Part shown: positions 1 to 14,386 of the stretch, one piece after another
Numbering within the stretch: the stretch's first letter is position 1
How the letters are laid out: the number at the start of each line of letters is the position of its first letter
Assembly: GCA_019648995.1 (NCBI GenBank)
Contig: BLXT01002256.1
Span: 428,941-458,114, forward strand
From: Plakobranchus ocellatus
Taxonomy: Eukaryota > Mollusca > Gastropoda > Plakobranchidae
DNA: 29,174 bases
Reading direction: 5' to 3'
Notes under the pieces: model-generated
The model's database searches: none
The model's input: only the letters and a program-made list of their open reading frames with translations
Told to the model about the DNA's origin: nothing
Translations under genes and position numbers: made by a program

Positions 1-86
1 GGAAGGTGGAGGATCAGCAAAATGTAAAAATAAAGAAAGAGGATAGGTGTTGAAAAAGAAAGAGAAAGAAAATGGAGAATCATTAC

Positions 87-173
87 CTTTCCTCCTCCAA
101 ACTTGCATTCATCCCCATAGACAGTGTAGTCTTTCTCTACCTCAATAACTAAGCTGGTATCCCCAAGCCTAAT
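87..173 (-). CDS. URE: Urease exon 11
   Basis: Encodes 29 residues: [20 protein letters not shown] then DECKFGGGK, matching the alpha-domain segment just before the catalytic barrel. Acceptor TTTACAG|ATT, donor AAG|GTAATG. The next exons lie outside the window. Confidence 0.94.
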
Positions 174-3100
174 CTGTAAATTGTTGCAGACAGAAATGAC
201 ATAAATTGCATGAATGAAATTTAAAGTTTGCAAAGACAGTAAGCCTAAAATCAGCCTCTTTCATCTCTTCCAGCTTTAAAGGTAATGATGGTTAAAATCA
301 TGATTGTCTGAAGACAGTTGGAATGAGTCATATATCTTGCATGATATTATAATATATTAGGAAAAGGAATTTTAAGATTGGTTTTTTCAGAGAGCTAGAA
401 TTCCAATATCTTGAGATAGAATAAAATATTCTGAGGCAGTTTTTACAATTATTAAGCTTATTTTATGCATTTTATGAATGTATCAATGATTTGCAATATT
501 CAAAATGCGACTTTTGATTCATTAAGACTGGTTTTAAGATATCTGTCAACCATGTCATCAGCTCGAATAACAACAACATTATCATTCCTGATACTGATGA
601 TGCTACTCATATTACATATTCCAGATAAATTTTTATTCAGAACCAGGAGACCTCTTTTCCTATACTTGATTTGATAATAAGGCAATCAATATAAGGCCAC
701 AAATATGGATTAAGAATAAATATTAGCCTGATCTAGCCTTTCTCTAATGCCACAAGAGGTCAGCACAGGCTCACAAAAAATATGCCTGGCCATTAGCCTG
801 CAATCATTATGACCACAAAACTGGCCCCCCAGAAAATCGTGGTCCTGCGGCCGCAAGAATTGCCAAAGACTGCAAGAAACCCGCAAATTTTGCAATTTTC
901 TGCATTTTCTCACAATTTTTGGTAATTTCGTCTTTTAAGAGCAAAAATTGAGATTTTTACTTGCCAGTCTAGAAAGAGTGTTCTTTTTCACCAAAGACAG
1001 GGGTTAAGACCACAGCCACCGAAAGGCATTGGCAGTTTGCAAATGACACCTTTGTCTCTGCAGACAAAAAGCTGCTTAACTGTCGGTAATGCAACCTTGT
1101 GTGTTGAAAAGTTTTTTAGCATATTAAACTGCAAGTTTGTTCTGGATTCCTAATTTAATTGGAAGCCAGCAAAATTAACTCAACATTGATGTCACATGAT
1201 CTCTCTTTTTCTTTTTAAGAATTAATCTGGCAGCCTGCTTTTGCATATGTAGCAATTTTTTCATACTTTATTCAGGTAGTCCAGCCAGCAGCGAGTTACA
1301 ATAATCAGGCGAGACAGAAAGCAGGATTCAATGAGCTTTTTTAGTTTTTATAATTGTTTCTTAATTCAATATGTACATTTTTAGTACTGTACTTTCAAGG
1401 ATTGAAATTTGTAAAAATTGTCTTTTTAATGTGTCTGGTGCTATCTTTATTCAGGTATGGGAACTTTCAACTTATCACTTAACTTCTCCCAAAAATGAAT
1501 AGTCATACCCCCATGGTCTCGAACACGATAAAATCAAATTCTCAGAAACTAATTTTTCCATTCTCATTTTTGCCTTAGTACTTATAATGTAGCCAATATA
1601 ACCAGTCTATTGCTTTCCTTTTTGTATTGCCACATTTTTAGGAGTGTATGTCCCATATTTTTTTCTCTTATTTTCAAAAGCCGTTTCAAGCACTAGACCT
1701 CTATATTCAAAATAAATGTATAACTACCACTGGGTCTTGCTTAGAAGTTAGAAGCACTCGTATTTTATTTTTGGTAATAAATATGTCAGCTGCATGCATG
1801 ATGTTTTGTTTTGCTTCTAGTTCTTAAAAATACAGCATTGTCATGTTGTCATCACTGAAGGGCTTTGTATGGCTGAATCTCAAAAAGTTTGCAATTTGTT
1901 TCCAATTTTTAGGCTGTTCACCTTGCAATTTTTTGCAATTTTTCTTTTTCAAAAATGCTATTTTCCGTGGGGCCAGACAAAATAGAACTTTTATCATTGA
2001 TTAGCTGTTGTAAAACAAAAACAAAAATGATACTGAGACCAGTGCAATCAATAACACTTTACTCAAATTTTAAAAAAAGAAAAAAGAAAAGAAAATTTAT
2101 CGTTTCTCAAAGCACTAAAGCATATTTTCATCATACTCTACAATATTAATTTTCAGGAAGGCATATAAAAAAAAAAAAATATTTTATTGGTACCTTGTCT
2201 CCTAAAGTAGGACCAAATGTGTGGGCATATTGGAACCTGGGCACTGTCTGTGGCACTCCTGATTGTATTGTTGCCTTATGAAAGATAGCAGATATTAATT
2301 AAACGAAACAAAAACTAAACACAACTCAAAGAACGTAAATAAAGAGAAAGGTAAAGAAGAAGAAAAACCTGGGGGGTGAGGGGTGGTTATGACATACTAG
2401 CAAAAATAATAGTGAGGGGAGCAAGTCAAATTGATGTTCGCTAGGAATTAGGGACATGGTGCTTTGCATACTAATAAAAATAGTTTCAATTTTCACTATG
2501 GAGATCAGAAACACATGTTGTGTGACCTCTGGTTCCATTCATCATCATTAAGTACCTTGTCTGGAACAGACATTGGTGATCATGTTCTTCCAATCATACC
2601 TATTCTCAGTTAACCTTATAAAGTTCTTATTGTTACCCTTGCCTATTGCCCATAAGATTTTCAATAAAAGTTATTCTCTGTCTATCTCTAGTGTTTGCCT
2701 TCTATCTTTCCAGTGATTGCTAAGTGTTCTAAACACTTATGTCGGCAAATATGGCCTAAAAACTGTCGTTGCCTCTGTCTAATGGTTTTAATTAGTGATC
2801 GCTCAAGATAAGCCTCTTTCAGAACTAATCCATTTGACTTTTTTTCTGTCCATGATATCCTCATCATTCTTCTGATAAACCACATCTCTACTGCTTCTAG
2901 TTTTTTTTCTATTTCTTTGTTCATTAACAGGCTGTTATGATGATATCCCAAATCTTTGCCTTCAACTGCCAGAAGTTTTCAAGAAAACAATCTTCGTTCA
3001 AACGGCACAATAAGGAAAGGGAAACACCCCCGCATATCTATCTCAGTGTCAAAGTGCACGTCAAGATGAGAGAGAAAAATTAGAAGACTGATTGGCTTCT

Positions 3101-6100
3101 TTGGGGATAGGTGTATTCTACAAACTTGTAATGACCACCTCGTCACAGATAGCAAACAGCTTCATCCAGAAATTTGAACGTCATGGAGTTGTCATCCTAA
3201 CAAGCATGATGAGAAAGCTCTTCACTCTCAGAGTTGTGGACCACAACCCAAACTCATCAACTACTTCAGACTCTTTCCATGGTACTGACCTTTCTTTGAT
3301 CAAAAACAGGGAAGTGGAAAAAGATGGCCAAGAGCAGTTTGCCCCATGTTTACTAGCAAGCAAGAATGTTAGGGCATTCTTCATCTTCCAGAGAAGTATA
3401 CCACTGTCCTTCCAGCAGTCGTGCTCCTAAAATAGCATCTGATGGTTCCCAAGTCCCATGATCCATGCAAGCCTCAAAATTGCATCAAAAGTTGCACAAA
3501 ACCAAGGTAATATGGATATTTGGAAACCACCTTGTCAAAATATAAAACACGGCTCATCAAGACTAGGAAACACTGTCTTGGGCTTTCTACCATGCCTTTA
3601 ATTAACCAGACAATGGAGCCCTAACATCTATCTTTAGACTGTTGCCGCTTTTTTATGAGGATTCTCGCTTGACTGCATTGATAAAACATTCCATGGACGT
3701 GGTGAAAGCAGACACAGAATTTCTTAATGCTGGACAAAACCCTTGTTCCCACCATGGATCACGGCGTCTTGCTACAACGTTATAGGTGGGAATTTAGTTT
3801 TTGAGGGGAATTATAACGCCCTCCATGCTTAGAGTCTTAATAAATTCGCCACGGCATAGAGCCACTCCCAGCACCGTGATTGATCACCTATCAGTATTTG
3901 ATCTGACAGCCGCTGGGCCTCTTATTGCGAGATGCGCTATGTGCACAGGAATTGTCCTAAAATCGGCTAAAATTTCCAGCCTTTGACCTGCCCAAACACA
4001 AAACCCAAGGTCTGAAACACAATCGAATTTAGTATCATTCGAAAGATCATTTTCTGCAAAACAAGATGCACTAAAAATTACACTGCCGCCTTTAAAATCG
4101 GCGATTCTATTGCCTTTTTCTGTGGAGAGACAATTTCAGATCGTTTTCATCTAAATACGTATAAAAAAAACCCTTTCCGAGAACAAAATTCTGAAGAAAA
4201 AAACGCATCATACAAGTTTACCACGGCCTTAGTTTTATTGGCAATCACAGTCAAAAGTATTTCAAAACAGATGTCCAAAACAACTTATTCTCCAAAACAA
4301 GACACACTGAAAATTATACTGCTCCCTCTAAATTCGGCGATTCTATTGCCTTTTTTTTCTGTAATATATGTTGGTTGAGAATAAAGTTTCTATTTTGTGA
4401 TTTTTTAAAGTACGTATTGAAATTATCAATTTACTTAAAACTGTGCTGATTAATTTTATTCACTTTGATATCGGTGATTACAACACTGTTTTATGTTTTT
4501 TGTGTGAAAAGGGCTTTAAGTACGGTATTTTACAAATTTTTATATGATTTTTCTTGTGAAGGTTACAGGAAACACTGAACAAAATTCTAAAAAAAAACCG
4601 CATCATACAAGTTTACCACTGCCTTAGTTTTATTGGCAATCACAGTCAAAAGTATTTCAAAACAGATGTCCACAAACAACTAATTCTCCAAAACAAGACA
4701 AACTGAAAATTATACTGCTGCCTCTAAATTCGGTGATTCTATTGCCTTTTTTTCTGTAATATGTGTTGGTTGAGAAATAAAGTGTCTATTTCGTGATTTT
4801 TTAAAGTATGTATGGAAATTATCAATCTACTTAAAACTGTGCTGATTAATTTTATTCACTTTGATATCAGTGATTACAACACTGTTTTATGTTTTTTGTG
4901 TGCAAAGGGCTTTAAGTACGGTATTTTACAAATTTTTATATGATTTTTTTTGTGTGAAGGTTACAGGAAACACTGAACACGGAAGGCCGAATTTTCTATC
5001 TAGACACAGTTTCAGATCGTTTTCATCTATATATGTAGATCTATAAAAAAAAAACTTTCTGAGAACAAAATTCTAAAAAAAACCCGCATCATACAAGTTT
5101 ACCATGGCCTTAGTTTTATTGGCAATCACAGTCAAAAGTATTTCAAAACAGAAGTCCACAAACAACTTATAAGACATGTTATGCTACAAACACTTGGATG
5201 CAATGGCAATAGGATCATAAAAGACACCACATATACACATAAAACTAAACTAGACTCCATAAACCTAGCATTTTCAAAGATCCAATATCGCATACAAATC
5301 CAATCCACACCAACAAACTAACAAACATAAAAGTCATAGAACAATACATGACAGTATATCACAAAAACTTTCCACAAAAGATTTTCTCAAAACATCATAT
5401 TTTAGAGCATCACTACATACCATTCATACAGAAATATAACCTTGGCTTAGGTTTACTAGGCGAACAGGGTGGGGAACTGTTACTTTCAACTATCAGAAAA
5501 ATACAGAAAAGAACACACACAATGAAAAATGAAGCAAGTCAATTATAGACAACAAGCATGTTCGCCCGTTCAAATGAACGGGAAATGAAAAGACATTTTC
5601 CTGGACATAACTTACCTATCTTAGTGTCGCATTTAATAAATAAAAACCACGAAATGCTGATTTTAAAAAGTTATATTTTTGAGCATATAAATCAAGGTTT
5701 GCCTTGAACTATATGCTGAAGAACCTCTTATAACACTACGACTTTAAGCAGATTTCTCTAAACCTGAAAAGGACCATAATCTATCCAACTTGGGTATACA
5801 TGCAGTAAACAAAATGCAAAGAACGGTTGAAAAAAAAAAGTGAAAAATTCATGAACCAAAATGGGAACAAAAGAATTTGTCACCTGAAATGTAGTCTTAT
5901 TCCAATATATTTCTTGATTGAGATTGAATGATCACTGCTTTTGTAGCCAGACAAAAAAACTGACATTCCTTTGCAAATGATGTGAAAATCCCAGAACAAA
6001 GACATAAACCAAACAAAGGTACTTCGCATAACGCAGCCTTAATAAGGTTTAATTTTTAACTGAGGATCATTTCATGTCAGCTATGAATGGAGTAACTTGT

Positions 6101-7499
6101 ATTCTGTCATTTGGAAGGGCTTGGGGCCTGCAACAATTAATTAAAAATTAATCTAGAAGCTGCCATGATTCATTCAGTATTTGTGCCCTATGAATTCGAC
6201 ATGTGATGTCCTTCACTCAGAGCAAAAGTAAACCAAATGAAGTTACTGTTATGTGACGCAACCTCAATTCAATTTATCCTTGTCTGAGCAGGAACCTGAA
6301 GTCTGGAAGTTGACATCTTGACTAGGAGAGAAATTCAAGATCCTAGCTTTTTTAGTAATTCACTGCAATTCAAAATTTAAATGTAATTATAAAAAAATCA
6401 CCATGATTATTAAAGTAAGGCCTAAGTAAAAATTTTCACTATTGTAGAAGTTTGAAACAAACTCTAGCTATCGAGATACTCAATTCTAGATCTAAATCAA
6501 TATCTAGGCTAGTATTTTAATTTTTCTACCTGGTTTGCAATCATAATCTCAAGGTGAATCAAAAATTTCAAGATAGGGCCTTCTCTAAATTTCAGTATTG
6601 GGCGATATAGAATCATCCCATAATGAGAATCCTGGAAGCAAATTTTGGGAAAGACTTGCCAAGTTTAGGTGTATGGATCCTAATAAACGTAGATCTAGAT
6701 TAGATTCTTAATCCAACAATATCAAGATGATTAAATTTCATCCGGATTAGGCCCGGATCTAGATCTAGGCCTATCAGGATCTGGATCTACATCTAGATTC
6801 TAGTTTCCAATAAAATACCTATTCATCTTCTTCTAGATTTAAGATCAAACTTGGATGTTGATCTATGATTCCGATGAATTGAAACAGACTCTATAGATCT
6901 AATCTAGAAGCTAGATCTAAATTTAGACTCCAGGCTAGGCTGAATCTCCATCTAGGCCTACCCAATCTCGATTCGATTTAACCAAGCTTACAGATTTTTT
7001 GAATGCTAGGCCAAGTTTAGGGCAGGCCTAAATTTAGATCTAGATATAGATCTATCTACCTGCTTTATTTGAAATAGGTGAATTATTACTTTTATATGAT
7101 AGTTTGATGTTGCTTGAAATCTCTTTGTCATAGTTGCGGTTTTAAATCATAACGTATTAATTTGTTTTTCTGGTTTAGATGTGTGTGTGTGATTGCTGAA
7201 AACAGGTTTGTTAAAGTAAAAAATATAACTTTTTAAAATCAGTAACTATTTCTTGGTTTTTATTTACTAAATGCAGATTATGGTCCACAAAAAATACAGA
7301 CTGTGCATAGAGCGGTTCAGGAGGAGATAGGGCACAAACGTCAAGCCTAGACGTTGTTAAGCCTTTTGTAATATCGATAATGAAATCCCACCTGCTACAG
7401 ACATCACAACATCTTAAATCACTTATTCCAAAAAAGAGAAAAAAGAAAACACAAAGCAAAAAATAAATAGTAGAGAATAGCTATGTGTGTCTGAGAGGA

Positions 7500-7573
<74 letters not shown>

Positions 7574-10500
7574 TTATTCTTATAAACCTATTCTGTTCAC
7601 AACGATCTCGGTGATCATCAAGATCTATGGTTCACTTCAACTTTTAAATAAAATCTAGTGAATATCACATTACAGTTACAGTGCATACATGTAGGCCTAG
7701 AGCTGAGAAAGTGCGAGAGAGAAACTAAGAGAGATAGAAAAAGTGCTGGGAATGAAAGAATGAGTGAATGAACACATATTAACTGTTCATGGCCATTGCT
7801 TGCAAAAACTAAAAGAGTGTTCAAGAGTCAAGACTATGTTAGCTGACTCTGTTTTTAAAAAAATTTGTGGAGGTCATTGGCATCCTTCGATCAGATATAC
7901 GAATTTACTCGCAGTGCAGAAATATATATCTTACTTTAACCTGGATTTACTGTCAAACGAAGACGCCGCACTTGAAGAGATCAACGTCTTCATAAAGTAG
8001 AGACACATCTCTTTAATGTCCCCACTTCTTAAAAACGTCCAACTGCACGTTTTTAATTTATTCAAGTTTTTGTGTAATGATTCAGAATTAATGTCAACGT
8101 GACCTATTAAATTTATTCAACCTTAAAATAGTTCTTGTACCATTTATAAATCATTTGGGCTAAAAATCATTACATTTGGTTGATAAATATATTTTCTGTC
8201 TTTTAGCCTTAAATTTCACCTCATACTGCGCATAGATTAGTCAAAAGGATGCATTTATTGCACTGCTATTGAAATAGCTGTAATATTTCGCTGGGCGGTG
8301 TATGGGGTCAGGGGGCCATAGGGTCAGAGCGGTCGGCTCAGCTTGAAACTAAATGATCGCCAGCAGACAGCTGAGTGCTCTTAACAAAGCACATGAGTAA
8401 TGCAGTGCCCTTGTGAACCCAGGAGGACCTGTGGGTTTAACAAACAATCTAGTGCTCTTCACTGACTTCAGCACTGAATGGTTGCTGGTCTGGAGGTGTT
8501 AAGAATTGCGAAGAAGTTCAAAAAGCAAGCTTTCAAAGCTACGTAAAGGACCTCATTGATGCTCTCGAAAAAATGAGGAATCCCTTCATTGAGATCAGCC
8601 TCTACCTCTTTTCTATTGATTCCCAGGACATCATGAGCAAGGAGTTGGTGAAGACAGTCAGGGAGATCACAAGTTTAGGCCAGCACACAGCAACTTCATA
8701 AAGGAGTGTTTTGTAAAGCGAGAGAAGCTAGTGACAAACCCGTTTCCGCAGAACAGGCGCTCTTTTTTCCAACAAATAACTATGGTCTATCCACACAACA
8801 AGAATTGGTATCTTGAAGAGCAATCTGGCACTCTTTGATACATTTTAATAACGGTACCAGGCAAGATATGGCATCTGGAACATTTCTTCAAGCATGAGAT
8901 CAACCTTGGTCACCGACTATAGCAAACCTTGCTGATCTTATCTTGATCCTGACCTTGCCAACATGTCACCGCGCACTGCCTGATTTTGATCCTTTGTTGA
9001 GCCAGCCGATGATTGTGAATATTGAAGATACCCAAGATCAACTTGAAGTTCCTGACTAAGGTCCAAGAGCTTCTGATCCATCCAAATGGGGATAACAGAG
9101 AGATGACAAGAAATCCTGGACACTTGACTGGACCACTCTTCCTCCAGCTGAAGTCATGCAAGGTCTGATTTGCTGTGGCTGCCAGTCAGAGTGGAGGGGG
9201 AATCAATGTTCATGCAGTTATCTCCCATGCACAAAATTATGCTCCTGCAGTACAGACTGTGCAAATGGAAACTAACTGGTTAAAAATACTACCGACTAGT
9301 TGCTTTTTTCTCATTCCTGAGAAAGTAAATTTTGTACCTACAACTTATTAATATTGTGCAAGACTAAGACATTGTTGTAATCAACAGCAGACAAGAACTG
9401 ACAGTTAGAGCCCATTTTGGATTTTTAAACGGGCTTAAGCACCTTTTGCTAATGGACTTTATTACGCCACATATTACACCGTGACAATTTAGAGCTTTTG
9501 GCTCAATTGATTAAATATGTGTATCATGAAATTACTTGGACCATTTTCTGTGAATAGTTTTGAGGCTTCACACTTTGCTAAGAAAAATAAATTCTTGAAT
9601 TTCTGAAAGACCAAACTTGACAGTTATAGACACCTCAGACCTAAAATCAAAAAGAGGTTTGTTTGACCTAATTACATAATAGCAGAAATAGCAAACTGGC
9701 TGTGAATTGCTACGTTCAATTTTTACATTTTCACTGTCTACTAAGAAGAGCATACTGTCTTAGAGCTTACTTTAGCTATAAAGTGAACAACATTTATGCG
9801 CTATGGTTTGCTTTCTGGTCTTTTCAATGATGATCTATATTATAACCTAAAAATCAGATTTTGCAATTGTACTTTTATTCAAAAGAGAAATGCTAAACAC
9901 ATGCTCATATTTGCATCTGAATTATCGAACCTGTAATCAATTGTTGTGAAAGCTAATATTTAAAACACACCCAAGAGTGGTTTCTAGGTCAAGTTGACCC
10001 GATTAATCGATAGCCATGGCTAACAAAGGTAGTGATCAAAGTGTTTCCCACGCTAATTTTGTTCAGATAGGTGGTATATAATTATATCCCAAAAGGCATG
10101 TTTCTACTACAAAGTGAACACTTCACCTCATTTGATGGACTTGCTCCCCTCACTATAAGAATTTCTCACGTGCTTGGAATCATCTTTCTCCTTCATTAGT
10201 TTGGTCAAATTTGTCTTTTTCTCTTTTTCATATAAAATTTTACTTCCAAGAGTCATCCTCAGATCAAATCCCAATTCTTTTAAAATGTAACTGTGCAGTA
10301 TGGAAACTTTGCTTTACTTTTCCAAGCTGGTGGATGCCACCCTTTTTCTGAGGCAAATACTGGAGCCTCATCTCATACTTATTGCATGGCTCGCCGGAGG
10401 AACTTCTGCATTATTTTCACCATTGTAGATGTGGCAACCCGATCCTGTCGCCAATGGATATTGTTTAGAGACTTGCTAGCTCATCCTGTGGGGAGGTCAT

Positions 10501-13500
10501 CAGCCATTTCCCGGCATTTAGACAAAATCGTTTCTTCCTGTTCCCCGCTCAGACAGCACAAAGTAGTGGTAGACCAAGCGTGTCATGCCTTATCTGACAG
10601 GAGGAGTGTGTGCCTCGCTTTTGCACAAAAAATTTGCACTGTGACGCTCCTGTGCAGACGTAAATTATCCGCATTGTAGGCGTCACAGAATTTGGGGATT
10701 CCTTGATCATTAGATAACTGTGCCACACTCCGGAGCTCGGCGGTGTTGTGTCACAGGACTGACCTAATGTCCGGCAGTCCTTCAAACTTGATTAAGTTAT
10801 AGTGGTCATCAAATTTGATTAAGTTATAGTAATCAGTATAAAAAGTTCCTTCCATACAAAATGAGTTGTTTCTCATGTATTGTCTCACAGGATGTAAAGC
10901 ATAATATTTGTAAACAATTGAAGACATTAAAGAAAAAAGATGTTTTCATATATTACAAATAGTTACTTTTTAGAGGCATGCAAAGCAATTTTTTTTTTTC
11001 AATATATCCAGCCTTTGTTATTTCTCTTCACATCTCTGTTAGTCAATTGCTGACCAATGACTCATTTCATATGGATGGATCAATACTAAATTGCTTTTTC
11101 AGCGCACAGGGATTGAAAAAGCCAGCACATATATCATCACTTTTTTCGAAACAACAGCTTTTTATAAAAATAAACCAAATCACACATTCTGAACTCAAGA
11201 TAATTGCAATACAACAATAACAAAAAGGAATGATTTTTGCTCAGCACATTTATGGCAAAAATTGATTTTGCTGTGCAACAAGGTATTTTAATTTTCAACT
11301 GTGAAATGAAGAGGCATTTCCTAAAGGAGAATAGAAACTTCAAAAGTTTTTTTGATTTATTTTATTTGTTACTTGCTATTTTAAAGAGGCAATGTTGAAC
11401 TTGCCTGTTGTGATTTTGAGTTCACTAGCTGTCTCTTAGTTTCAAACAAATGGACAGGTACTCATGATTTTAGTCAGTAAATCTGTCTCAAACAGAAGAA
11501 AAACTAACCAGACATCAAATTAGTTTAAGCAGTTAAAGCAACATGAAGATAACACTGAGCAGAGGCGGGGGGAAAAAAATACCTGTTTCTTGTCACCAAA
11601 CCCTAAAGCCTGCACATTGGCTTTAACTCTTTGCAGATCTGCAGCTTCCACAGGACCATCACAAAGATTATTTCCTCCTCTTATGACCCTGGATAAAAAA
11701 AGAGATAAAGGTGAGTGAGAAGCATTTCAGAAGAAATCATAGGTATGAGGAGCTACAATGACATTTGAATAAATACTCAAACAAGACATTCCGAGTTCTG
11801 AATATTTCTGATGCATTAAATGCCATGAATTATTAAAAATGTAAATGCCTTAAATAAAAAAAAAAAAAAAAAAAGGAAAGATGAACCAGAACATGGAAAG
11901 AAACATGAAAACCAAACTGAAACAATGCAAACACAGTCTTGCACACAGTTAAAAGAAGGAATGATTTATTATTTCATTACATAAAGGTTGAGAAGTATTG
12001 TCCAATCAAACGATAACCTAAGATAGATGATCGAAAATTAAAGCTCATCAAAAGGAATTGAGTGCCATATATTGATACATTCAATTACGCCACAAGGGAT
12101 GTTTGAGGTGCAATTAGTATGGTGCTTGCCTACCATGTGAGTGGTAACAAGTTTAATTCTCATTTGAAGCCACAGGGTTTTATGTGCTCCCAGCCTTGTG
12201 GCCACCCAGCATTAATTGGATTGCTAGATAAAGCAAAGGCAAACTACCTCACAGTGGGATACAGCAAAAAAAAAAAAAAAAATCAAGACCTTACCTTGGT
12301 AATCCTTCCATGTAAAAGCCAATTTAAGCGAATAATTTTATGAAAGTGTATTTATTTGTTAAAAATATTCTGACACTTTCATATATATCATTTGGAAAGG
12401 ATGAATGCCATAGATTTAAAAGCATTTATTTTATACTAACATAGCAATTTTACTTAAATGACAAAATCCTAAAGAACCCTAGACCAGATCATACAAATCA
12501 AATTAACACCCACAAAGTCCCACATAATTATGACTTTCTCTATAGACTACTAAATAAACATCAAAACATTTAACAAAAAGGTTGCCTGCAGTCTTGCCCC
12601 AAATCAGCTAAATTCATACAGCAAAAGCACTCTGTGAGTAGTATTAGACTAAAATTACCTATGTGTTGTCGGTCATCAACATAACATTGTATTTCTTGAC
12701 CATAAAGTTATTGTCAATCACACATCTTATTAATAAATAGTAATTCTTTCAAAAAGGTGGATAAAATTTATTCACTTTTCTATCAAGTCATGCCTACCTT
12801 TTACCACCTATATCTACAAGACAAACAGTCTTTGAAGCTCCAGGTTCAAATCTTACAGCAGTACCAGCCACAATGTTCTGTACACAAACATTAAAAAAAA
12901 AAAACAACAACAAAAAAACGAGAACAAAAATTTTAAAAAAGCATTTGGTATGAACCATATTTAAAGAAAGCCCGAAATTTATGACTTAGGGGCTACTTTT
13001 GCTGCTGCAGGAAGCTATTCTCAGTTTTATTGAGTGATCTGTCATTTTTATTGCAGCATGTGCATGTACAAACCAAGAATCTCATACACCATTCACTCTT
13101 TACAGTGCATGCACAAACAAACACATTTGAACTTGCATGCATATATCCATTTGCCCTATATCTTGAATGAAAAGCTCTTATGTGTTTCTGTGAAAATTTG
13201 GTTTTGGTCTTAAATTAATCTATGATTTTTTAGAGTTTTTGCACTTCAGCTTTGTTGAATCAAGCTACTTTTTTTTGTTTTTTTTTCTTTTTTTGTGTTT
13301 ATTAACGTTGCTGTAACATCAATTAATTTGCTGTGATATCAATTAATTAAATAAAAAATATGGCAATTGAAATATGAAACTTTTTAAGCACTGCATTCTT
13401 GGAAACAAATATATCAGTTCAAGGATCATACTAGGATGCACAGGCAGATGCCATATGTTGTTAAAAATTAGAAAAGGCAAATACTAGATTAAACATATTG

Positions 13501-14335
13501 CATAAAAAAAAAAATCAAAATAATCGTACATCAAGTTTTATAAGCATTTGTTGAGGCTTTAAAAAAGAAAACAGAGATAAAACATTTTAAGGCACTTTGA
13601 ATTTTCTCCACTCTTGGCACTGTAGGCTAACTTAATCACATCTTTATTGTCTCACAAAGTGGAAAAAACAAGTTCATAAGTTTTACAAAATCAGCTGTCC
13701 ATAGTGAAATTCAAGTATCTACAAGATTCATGCCCCTCTTTTGCCACAGTACAATAAAACTGCTTTTACAGTTTGATATCAATCTAGATCAAAAGGCTAG
13801 AAAATTTTCATGGCAGTTTTCAAATAAGGCAACTATTTGTAAATAACAAATATCAGTCTCTATGGGCTGAGAAAGGGGAGTAGAGATTTAAAAACTAAAC
13901 ACACTTGGAGCCACCTCAGTGAATCTCTAAAAAAAACTAGAATTAAACAAAAATAGAAAAAGCAGCTTGCAAAAGAGAGCTCTTGTGTGGACTCTATATA
14001 AGCTGAATATGGAGCTATTTTAATAATGTAACAAATATTTACTGCAATTTCTTTTCTGGGCAACTGATACATATAAAAGAGACATGTGCATTCTTTATAC
14101 GGTATGACAGGAACAGTTTTGAGACTTAACAATCAATAAAACATACCAGTCTTTTTCCATATGCTGCTTCTCTGTCAAACGTCAAATACTTGTTGGTTTC
14201 AATAAAATGGTAGTGACTACCAATCTAGTAAACAGTAGGGATAGAGTTATTAATGTCAATTTAAAAAGACAATGATTCTATGATGATTTTGAGAACCAAA
14301 GAATCAATAAGCATGTGCACACCCTGTTAACCATC

Positions 14336-14386
<51 letters not shown>

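Noticed and set aside
4861..5046. 61-codon open frame within the tandem repeat block
   Set aside because: The frame is not kept open in the other repeat copy, so it is not selected coding sequence.
7764..8000. 78-codon ATG-started open frame
   Set aside because: No family resemblance, no splice or neighbour context; it could be chance.
10293..10785. Open frames of 128 codons (plus) and 78 codons (minus) that overlap
   Set aside because: No recognisable motif on either strand. The GC-richer sequence may be a decayed element, but I cannot support a gene.
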